64,000 nucleotides of DNA, taken from Chlorobiota bacterium. Its GTDB lineage: Bacteria > Bacteroidota > Ignavibacteria > OLB7. The stretch covers positions 2,889,001-2,953,000 of the forward strand of contig CP065014.1 of NCBI GenBank assembly GCA_016700335.1. Direction: 5' to 3'. The notes beneath the pieces were generated by a model that saw only the letters and a list, made by a program, of their open reading frames with translations, did not search any database and had not been told where the DNA came from. Positions within the stretch are counted from its first letter, which is position 1. Each line of letters begins with the position of its first letter. Position numbers and translations under genes: made by a program. This document shows, piece by piece, positions 57,772 to 64,000 of this stretch.

Positions 57772-57806
57772 AAATGGAGAGTTAAAAAAACTCTCCATTT
57801 TTTTTA
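57772..57806 (+). terminator. Rho-independent terminator (plus strand)
   Basis: A perfect 12-bp stem AAATGGAGAGTT / AACTCTCCATTT (57772-57783 with 57789-57800) with a 5-base A loop, followed by Ts. The T run is on the plus strand, so it ends a plus-strand transcript. Confidence 0.82.
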
Positions 57807-57812
57807 ATAAAC

Positions 57813-58295
57813 TTATTTCTGTGGAATAACTAAAGAGCCTTCTAATTTCCTTTTTATTTCATCTAACTGAGATTGCAAGTCCTTTAATTTCTCAGCTTGT
57901 GATTTATTTTCAATTTCTAATTTTTCGTTTTTACTACTTAGTTCTTTTATAGCCTCAACAATTACAGGAGTTAACCTTCCGTAATCAATTGTTTTTGCTC
58001 CAGTTGCTTTATCTTCAAAAACTATTTCTGAGAACTCTTGTTCAAGCTCTTGTGCAACTAAACCAATTTGTGTTACTTGAGAAAACTTCATTTTAGAATT
58101 AGCATTTGGATTCCAAAAATATCTAACTCCACGAAGTTTTAATAAATTAGGTAATGCTTGTTGAATTGGAGTTATTTCCATCATATAATTCAAATCAGAA
58201 ACAACTGGATTTGTTAGTAATGGTAATTGTTGTGCAGTTAAAATATTAGCAAAACAAAAAGTCATAGCTACAATTAAATAATAATGTTTTTTCAT
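57813..58295 (-). CDS. Exported protein with peptidase S74 / tail-fibre chaperone-like domain
   Basis: A 160-residue protein with a signal peptide (cleavage near residue 21). It has the S74-type segment LRGVRYFWNPN followed by TQIGLVAQELEQEFSEIV, KTIDYGRLTPVIVEAIKEL, and then a coiled coil of about 35 residues. S74 domains usually sit at the end of phage tail fibres or surface fibres and act as intramolecular chaperones for trimer assembly. Here the domain forms a free exported protein, as often seen in Bacteroidota. There is no fibre gene next to it. Confidence 0.85.
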   Translation of the reverse strand: MKKHYYLIVAMTFCFANILTAQQLPLLTNPVVSDLNYMMEITPIQQALPNLLKLRGVRYFWNPNANSKMKFSQVTQIGLVAQELEQEFSEIVFEDKATGAKTIDYGRLTPVIVEAIKELSSKNEKLEIENKSQAEKLKDLQSQLDEIKRKLEGSLVIPQK

Positions 58296-58397
58296 TTTAA
58301 TTTGTTAAAAATGGTTTGGTTAATATTAGTTTCAATTCATTAATTTGGTTAGTGTTAAAATAGTGGTTTTTTAATTAATTCTAAACAATAAAAAATA

Positions 58398-59069
58398 ATG
58401 ATTCGTGCAGTTGTTTTCGATTTAGATAATACTTTAGTTGACTTTATGGCAATGAAACGCCAAGCCATAAATGCTGCTATTGATTCTATGATAGATGCTG
58501 GCTTAAATATGTCTGTCGAAAAAGTTAAATCACATATTGATGAAATATATTTAGAACAAGGAATTGAATATCAAAAAGTATTTGATGAGCTGTTAATTAA
58601 AGTATTAGGTAAAGTAGATTTTAAAGTTTTATCAGCTGGTATTGTTGCTTACCGAAGAGCTCGTGAAGCAGCATTAAAGCCATATCCTCATGTTTCAGCT
58701 ACTATAATGGAACTTGTTAAACGTGGAATTAAATTAGCCATTTTATCTGATGCTCCAACTCGTGAAGCTTGGTTAAGATTGTGCTATATAAATTTTCATC
58801 ATTTATTTGATGCTGTTGTTACTTTCGATGATACAGGAAAAAGGAAACCTGAACCAGAACCATTTCTATTAGCTCTTTCAAAACTTGGAGTTGAGCCTCA
58901 TGAAGCTATTATGATTGGTGATTGGGCAGACCGTGATATGGTGGGTGCCAGACAAGTTGGAATGATTACCGCCTTCGCGAAATATGGCGATTCTTTTGGA
59001 AATCAAAATGTAAACTCAGATTATGTACTTGAAGATATTACAGATCTTTTGAAGATTGTTGGAGTATGA
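58398..59069 (+). CDS. HAD-superfamily phosphatase (subfamily IA)
   Basis: A 223-residue protein. The HAD motifs are VVFDLDNTLVDF (nucleophile Asp), LAILSDAP (motif II Ser), GKRKPEPEPF (motif III Lys) and IMIGDWADRDMVGA (motif IV). A helical cap lies at about residues 20-95. The substrate is unknown; sizes and motifs fit phosphoglycolate phosphatase-like or related enzymes. It is divergent from the S74 gene. Confidence 0.9.
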   Translation: MIRAVVFDLDNTLVDFMAMKRQAINAAIDSMIDAGLNMSVEKVKSHIDEIYLEQGIEYQKVFDELLIKVLGKVDFKVLSAGIVAYRRAREAALKPYPHVSATIMELVKRGIKLAILSDAPTREAWLRLCYINFHHLFDAVVTFDDTGKRKPEPEPFLLALSKLGVEPHEAIMIGDWADRDMVGARQVGMITAFAKYGDSFGNQNVNSDYVLEDITDLLKIVGV

Positions 59070-59219
59070 TAAGTTAGTTTAAATGTTACTCAATTCTTTA
59101 ATTATTTTCATAAATAAATAATTCTCAACTATTTCAAATTATTTTGTACATTTAAAAGTTGAAGGATATAATGTTTCATATTTTTTTTTAAAAATATTTA
59201 AGCTCTAACTTTCATATCA

Positions 59220-59920
59220 ATGAAATTATTAAATCTTAAAAAAATCAATGTTTTAGTTTTTTTCAAATTTATCCTATTAATTATTATTTTTCATACTATT
59301 CTGAAAAATAATACATTTGCAAAGATTGATAACCCTACATACCCACCACCTAATGCCTGTGTTGATTGCCAAGAAAATAAATGGTATTGGGATGTTGTAG
59401 CTTTTCGCCATCCTTGACCAGATTCAGTATATTGTCCAATTATAGTTGAGTATAAAATTTCATTAGGTTGTGGTACTTGTGAATTATGGCTGGATAAAAT
59501 TACAGAACCTACAGATTGTTCATGTTTGGTAATATGGATTATAACATTATATTTCAAACGGCAGTTAAATCAGCGTTGGATGCTGTCAAGAATATTCCAG
59601 GTGTATGTACTACAGTTCTCCATGTTTATACATCAAATTGTTGGTTAACTACCGCACCATTTAATATTGCTCCGTATGGTCAACCTGCAAATTATATGCA
59701 AGCTATTTTACCTTGTGGTGAAAATTGTTGTGAAAATTTATTTGATTTAACAACTAATCCACCAACTCATATATCAACTTCTGTAAAAGGCAATGGTATA
59801 GATAATTGTATAACTCTAATATCTGGAACTAGACAAAATAATGTTTGCTATACAGTGCCATGTGAAGCCTTTCTACCATCAACAAAGCTATTTAAGAAAA
59901 TTATTTCTAATTCAAATTGA
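59220..59920 (+). pseudogene. Cysteine-rich exported protein of cassette C, interrupted by a TGA and a frameshift
   Basis: The ATG at 59220 starts a signal peptide (KINVLVFFKFILLIIIFH) and a mature part with ACVDCQENK. The frame stops at a TGA (59415-59417), continues in the same register with VYCPIIVEYKISLGCGTCELWLDK and TDCSC, then needs a one-base shift near 59526 to continue as GNMDYNIIFQTAVKSALDAV, CGENCCENLFDL and CYTVPCEAF to 59920. Read together, it matches the cysteine spacing of the cassette A protein (CxGxCE, CSC, PCxxxCC). It ends 8 bases before the start of the propeller gene. Broken by at least two lesions. Confidence 0.75.
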
Positions 59921-59928
59921 TTAAAATA

Positions 59929-61365
59929 ATGAATAAAATATTTTTTTACATATTTATTTTTGGATCAAGTTTATTTGTATCTATTTGCCAACCTCATATT
60001 TGGAAGGAGGTACTTTATTATCCAAAAGAAAATTTCTATACGAACTTTTATGTTGGGTCAGTTTTAGATTCAGATCATATTGTAATGCCATATTTTATGA
60101 AAAATCTAAATAATACAAACGAATTTGTAAGAGGAGTGGTTAATTCTACTAATGGAGGTTTAACTTGGGAACATATTTTACAAAATTATCAAATTCCTGG
60201 AACGAAGAACTTTTTTTGGCCAAAAGTAATTGAGTATGTTTCAAAAAATGATATATATTTAGGTTGCGAACCAAATTATGTGGTATATACAAATGATGGT
60301 GGGAAAAATTGGGAATCTAAACAATTGATAATTCCTAATTTATCAATGTTTCCAGCAATTCCTTATGTTTCCTTACTGAGTATGCATGATAAAAATGTTG
60401 GGATTGCTTTAGTAGATAGTGAAGCTTTTGGTGTAAACACTCATTTATTTTCTACTACTGATGGTTGGAAAACTGTTAAGGAAGTAAAAATTCCAACTGG
60501 CTTTTATGTTGCACAAGCTGCAACTTCAAGATATAATGGCTTTATTAAATGCCTAGGTCCAAATATATTTTTATGTAAAATTTTAGATTTAAAAACTTCT
60601 AAAAATGAATTCTTAGGTAAAACAATTGATGGAGGTGAAAATTGGAAAATTATTGAAGACCCTGTTAATTCCTTTATTCCAAGAGATTCAATTAGTGCTC
60701 GCACTTTTGTATTTAAAGATTCTTTAACTGGTTGGTGCTTGGGTCACATTTATCCTGAATTAGTTTATAAAGATACTACTCGTGGGTATTTATCTAAAAC
60801 TACTGATGGTGGTGCAAATTGGAAGTTTGTTGAAGTTATTAATATGCCTATAGATCCTGATACTGTTAATAGAAATAGAAATAGTTTATATACTGGTTTT
60901 TATAAAAACGAAGATTCTAAAATTCAAGTAGCTACTCCTTTTTCAAGTAGATTAGATGAGAAAGGCATTTGGACTATTGACTCTACTACTGAATATGTAT
61001 TTTTTAAGAAATATTTTATTAAAACTAGACCTAATGCTCCTAACATTTATATGTTTGTAAATGGAGATAAAATTATGAAGGACTTTGGTGAATACACTCC
61101 TTCTAACATCGTAGAATTTGGACGAGCAATAAATGTTAGTATTTTTCCCAATCCAAGCCATTCTCGTACTTTATTAACTTTAGATCAAAATCTTTGTTCT
61201 GGCAATGTTCAATTATTTAATATTAATGGTGAGTTAGTAAAAAGAATTTATTTTAACAATGAAAAATATTTAACTCTCGATTTGAGTGAGTTAACTGTTG
61301 GTTGTTATAATGCTGTAATCAATACTAATTTAGGAGTTTCATTTAAAAAAATTATTGTTCAATAA
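59929..61365 (+). CDS. Exported BNR propeller protein with T9SS sorting domain, cassette C
   Basis: About 478 residues from the ATG at 59929, preferred over the TTG at 59917 because MNKIFFYIFIFGSSLFVSIC is the signal peptide. It has BNR/Ycf48-like blades: STNGGLTWEHIL, YTNDGGKNWESKQ, STTDGWKTVKE, KTIDGGENWKIIE and KTTDGGANWKFVE. The last 80 residues (VSIFPNPSHSRTLLTL, VQLFNINGELVKRIYF, YLTLDLSELTVGCYNAVI, FKKIIVQ) are a type A T9SS sorting domain, so it is likely secreted to the surface by the type IX system. It belongs to the same family as the 31840 gene. Confidence 0.9.
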   Translation: MNKIFFYIFIFGSSLFVSICQPHIWKEVLYYPKENFYTNFYVGSVLDSDHIVMPYFMKNLNNTNEFVRGVVNSTNGGLTWEHILQNYQIPGTKNFFWPKVIEYVSKNDIYLGCEPNYVVYTNDGGKNWESKQLIIPNLSMFPAIPYVSLLSMHDKNVGIALVDSEAFGVNTHLFSTTDGWKTVKEVKIPTGFYVAQAATSRYNGFIKCLGPNIFLCKILDLKTSKNEFLGKTIDGGENWKIIEDPVNSFIPRDSISARTFVFKDSLTGWCLGHIYPELVYKDTTRGYLSKTTDGGANWKFVEVINMPIDPDTVNRNRNSLYTGFYKNEDSKIQVATPFSSRLDEKGIWTIDSTTEYVFFKKYFIKTRPNAPNIYMFVNGDKIMKDFGEYTPSNIVEFGRAINVSIFPNPSHSRTLLTLDQNLCSGNVQLFNINGELVKRIYFNNEKYLTLDLSELTVGCYNAVINTNLGVSFKKIIVQ

Positions 61366-61395
61366 CTTTTGTTTTAGGTCGTTTATTTATAAGAA

Positions 61396-61440
61396 TAAAC
61401 CCTGCACTGTTTTTAAAACATTGCAGGGTTTAATTTTTGT
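61396..61440. terminator. Bidirectional terminator between cassette C and tuf
   Basis: An 11-bp stem TAAACCCTGCA / TGCAGGGTTTA (61396-61406 with 61422-61432) lies between the convergent stops and is flanked by T- and A-rich sequence. Confidence 0.78.
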
Positions 61441-61456
61441 TAATCTAATGAGTATA

Positions 61457-62662
61457 TTATTTGATAATTTTAGTAACAACACCCGCACCTACAGTACGCC
61501 CTCCTTCACGAATCGCGAAGCGAAGACCTTCTTCCATAGCAACTGGCATAATTAACTCTATTTGCATGTTATCAATATTATCACCTGGCATAACCATCTC
61601 AGTTCCAGCAGGAAGTGAAGCAACTCCAGTTACATCTGTTGTTCTAAAATAGAATTGTGGTCTGTAGCCATTAAAAAATGGTGTATGACGTCCGCCTTCC
61701 TCTTTAGAAAGTACATAAACCTGAGCTGTGAAAATTGTATGAGGAGTAATAGAACCTGGCTTACATATAACCATTCCACGCTCTAACTCTTCTTTGTCAA
61801 CTCCACGAAGTAACAAGCCTACGTTATCACCAGCACGACCGTTATCTAAAAGTTTACGAAACATTTCAACTCCGGTAACAACTGATTTTTTATTTAAACC
61901 AAAACCAACAATTTCAACTTCCTCGTTTACATTAATAATACCACGTTCAATACGACCAGTACCTACAGTACCACGACCTGTAATTGAGAATACGTCCTCA
62001 ACTGGCATAAGGAAAGGTTTTTCTGTATCACGAATTGGAGTAGGAATGTAAGTATCAACAGCATCCATTAAATCCCAAATACACTGATAACGTGGATCTT
62101 CTGGAGGTGCACCTTCAGTTCCAGCTTCTAAAGCTTGAAGAGCTGAACCTTTTATAATTGGAATGTCATCACCAGGGAATTCATATTTAGTAAGAAGTTC
62201 ACGAAGTTCCATTTCTACTAACTCAATCAAATCAGGATCAGCAATATCAACTTTGTTCATGAATACAACCATTTTAGGAACACCTACTTGACGGCATAAC
62301 AAAATATGCTCACGTGTTTGAGGCATTGGTCCGTCAGTTGCAGCACAAACTAAAATTGCTCCATCCATTTGAGCAGCACCAGTAATCATGTTTTTTACAT
62401 AATCGGCGTGGCCCGGACAGTCAACGTGTGCATAATGACGAGCATCTGTTTGATACTCTACGTGTGCTGTTGCAATTGTTATACCACGTGCACGTTCTTC
62501 TGGAGCGTTATCAATCGAATCGAATGATCTTCTTTCACCACCATTTTTAATAGCCAATGCCATTGTAATAGCAGCTGTTAAAGTTGTTTTACCATGATCA
62601 ACGTGACCTACGGTACCCACATTAACGTGGGGTTTACTTCTGTCAAATTTCTCTTTAGCCAT
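61457..62662 (-). CDS. tuf: Translation elongation factor Tu
   Basis: A 401-residue GTPase that delivers aminoacyl-tRNA to the ribosome. G1 GHVDHGKT, G3 DCPGHADYVKNM, G4 NKVD and G5 GSALQAL are all intact, with the conserved ARGITI switch region. Codons are less AT-rich than in the neighbouring genes, consistent with very high expression. No tRNA or ribosomal protein gene is adjacent in the window, so the usual str-operon context is not shown here. Confidence 0.98.
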   Translation of the reverse strand: MAKEKFDRSKPHVNVGTVGHVDHGKTTLTAAITMALAIKNGGERRSFDSIDNAPEERARGITIATAHVEYQTDARHYAHVDCPGHADYVKNMITGAAQMDGAILVCAATDGPMPQTREHILLCRQVGVPKMVVFMNKVDIADPDLIELVEMELRELLTKYEFPGDDIPIIKGSALQALEAGTEGAPPEDPRYQCIWDLMDAVDTYIPTPIRDTEKPFLMPVEDVFSITGRGTVGTGRIERGIINVNEEVEIVGFGLNKKSVVTGVEMFRKLLDNGRAGDNVGLLLRGVDKEELERGMVICKPGSITPHTIFTAQVYVLSKEEGGRHTPFFNGYRPQFYFRTTDVTGVASLPAGTEMVMPGDNIDNMQIELIMPVAMEEGLRFAIREGGRTVGAGVVTKIIK

Positions 62663-63333
62663 TGTGATTTAAAAAACTAGTTTTAAAAATTTATTGTTTT
62701 ATTATATTAATTTCGAAATATGAAATTTTGCTTGCAAAAATAAGAAAATAATTTATTATGATTTTTATATTACAATATTTTTATTTTATAATGACTTTTT
62801 TTATTTGATAAACTTTCATTTTTACCATGAAAAATTTCTTTTCCTTAATTTAGTATGTTCTTATTTTTTAATCAAAAAAATGTTTTTTCCTTTGTATATT
62901 AGTTTGTATTTATCATTCTGAAAATCTTATAAAAAAATAGTTATTGATAACTTAATTATTAATATAATCAATTGCTTTATCTAATGGAAACACAATAGAA
63001 TTGGTTATTGTACAAGAATTTAGAGAAATGAAAAAGGTACAAAATGGTTGTGATGTTTTTAATTTAAAAATTTTATATTTTAATAAAAGCACCTGAATAT
63101 ATTTTTTTGAAATCTGATAAAGTTTTATTAATATAATTCCTTTGAATTTCAAAACATTTGTATTAACATAATTTTTATAAAATGTTGATTAAGAATTAAT
63201 TTTAAACAATAAAAAAAAATATTATACTCAACAAACTACAATTCTTATTATTGACAAAGAATTTTAACAACATTTTTTATTTATTCACTTCATTTAAGTT
63301 CAACTTTTTTTTCATTTATTACCTTTATAAATT
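62663..63333. other. About 670-base AT-rich gap upstream of tuf and arsM
   Basis: Divergent spacer between tuf and arsM. A TAnnTTTG match is present on the minus strand at 62735-62742. A 66-codon minus-strand ORF (62952-63152) lies here but has no support. No tRNA, repeat or conserved ORF was recognised. Confidence 0.5.
62735..62742 (-). promoter_or_regulatory. Possible -7 box of tuf
   Basis: On the minus strand this reads TATTTTTG, a match to TAnnTTTG 73 bases before the tuf start. No -33 element of the right spacing is evident. Confidence 0.35.
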
Positions 63334-64000
63334 TTGAGTTATTTAGAAACTACTAAAGATGTTTATTCTCAAGCAGCTCTTAAACCTGATATTGGTTTGT
63401 GTTGTACAACTTCTCCAGTTTGGCAATTCCCAGACTTGATGATACCACAAATTATGCTCGATATGAACTATGGATGTGGTAGTACAGTTAATCCGAGCGA
63501 CTTAATAAATAATCCTAAAATTCTTTATGTTGGAGTTGGTGGTGGCATGGAAGTTCTTCAGTTTTCATATTTTAGCCGTAACTCAGGTTCTGTTGTAGGT
63601 GTAGATGTAGTTGATGATATGATTATTGCTTGCAAAAATAATTTGTTAATTGCAGAAGAATGCAATTCTTGGTTCAATAGTAATTTTGTAGATATTCGAA
63701 AAGGAGATGCTTTAAATTTACCTGTTGAAGATAATTCCATTGATATTGCTGCTCAAAATTGTTTGTTTAATATCTTTGAGTTAAATGATTTAAAAAAAGC
63801 ATTATCTGAAATGTATAGAGTATTAAAACCAAATGGTAAACTTGTTCTTTCTGACCCTATTTGCAACCAACTCATACCAGATAATTTACGAAATGATGAA
63901 CGGCTTAGAGCCTTATGTTTGAGTGGTGCTATACCTTTGGATGATTATATAAAATTAATTTCAGATATTGGTTTTGGAACAATTGAAGTAAGAGCTAAAA
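63334..64000 (+). CDS. arsM: Arsenite methyltransferase of the arsenosugar type (3' end outside window)
   Basis: 222 codons are visible from a TTG start and the frame is still open at the right edge. It has LETTKDVYSQAALKPDIGLCCTT, PQIMLDMNYGCGSTVNP, the SAM-binding motif YVGVGGGMEVLQF with VVGVDVVDD, KGDALNLPVEDNSIDIAAQN, YRVLKPNGKLVLSDP and LCLSGAIPLDDYIKL. The CC and YGCGS cysteines match the arsenic-binding pattern of ArsM proteins of arsenosugar-type clusters. Other genes of such a cluster would be expected beyond the edge. Confidence 0.85.
   Translation, partial: MSYLETTKDVYSQAALKPDIGLCCTTSPVWQFPDLMIPQIMLDMNYGCGSTVNPSDLINNPKILYVGVGGGMEVLQFSYFSRNSGSVVGVDVVDDMIIACKNNLLIAEECNSWFNSNFVDIRKGDALNLPVEDNSIDIAAQNCLFNIFELNDLKKALSEMYRVLKPNGKLVLSDPICNQLIPDNLRNDERLRALCLSGAIPLDDYIKLISDIGFGTIEVRAK

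Noticed and set aside
59415..59417. TGA as a selenocysteine codon
   Set aside because: The gene also has a frameshift downstream, and homologous positions do not suggest a selenoprotein; no SECIS-like structure was recognised.
61461..62051. ORFs antisense to tuf
   Set aside because: EF-Tu is unambiguous and the antisense frames are an effect of its less AT-rich codon use.
62952..63152. 66-codon minus-strand ORF in the tuf-arsM gap
   Set aside because: Low complexity, Lys/Ile-rich, no signal, terminator or recognised relation.

Overview
The window is AT-rich and densely coded. It looks like a chromosomal piece from the Bacteroidota/Chlorobiota side of the FCB group, possibly an Ignavibacteria- or Kapabacteria-like lineage. 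This rests on four things: type IX secretion (T9SS) C-terminal sorting domains on two exported proteins, a fused E1 alpha/beta 2-oxoacid dehydrogenase, a TonB-dependent receptor with a small membrane partner, and promoter-like TAnnTTTG boxes. The lineage is an inference. I saw no rRNA, tRNA, CRISPR array, transposase or phage module. Several genes appear to start at TTG or GTG.

Layout. 0-6.3 kb: the 3' part of an M1 metallopeptidase with a beta-rich tail, a lipoprotein, a GAF-GAF-degenerate GGDEF sensor, and mreD. 6.3-13 kb: a sodium/solute symporter, a GT4 glycosyltransferase, an orphan MacB/FtsX-type permease, and rimO. 13-19.6 kb: an exported propeller-like protein, a glucose/sorbosone dehydrogenase-type protein, an exported VWA protein, a UDP-GlcNAc 2-epimerase, a frameshifted DUF1801-like gene, and a small conserved-looking ORF. 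19.9-29.1 kb: a TPR-like lipoprotein, a PpiD-like chaperone, fused E1, purT and ptsI. 29.1-33 kb: a Lys/Asp-repeat exported protein, a PAP2 phosphatase, and cassette A. 33-41.6 kb, all on the minus strand: pyruvate kinase, a TonB receptor with its membrane partner, a TPR-class III cyclase, and a glycosyltransferase. 41.8-48.6 kb: a repeat lipoprotein, asnB, an MFS transporter and an exported protein. 48.7-52.1 kb: cassette B. 52.2-59.1 kb: Ppx/GppA, urocanate hydratase, prolyl-tRNA synthetase, small ORFs, an S74-domain protein and a HAD phosphatase. 59.2-61.4 kb: cassette C. 61.4-64 kb: tuf, then the start of an arsenosugar-type arsM cut by the window edge.

The most unusual content is a recurring two-gene unit at about 31-33, 48.8-51.2 and 59.2-61.4 kb. 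Each has a small cysteine-rich exported protein followed, within about 10 bases, by an exported propeller or T9SS cargo protein. The cysteine-rich genes are unstable. One is out of frame at an 11-bp tandem repeat that a third copy would put back in frame. One carries six copies of a 5-bp repeat between its start codon and signal peptide. One has a nonsense codon plus a frameshift. A neighbouring exported gene in cassette B has two in-frame stops. This suggests a family of surface proteins undergoing repeat-driven phase variation and/or decay.

Most other genes are housekeeping or envelope functions in short units. Rho-independent terminators are visible after several of them.
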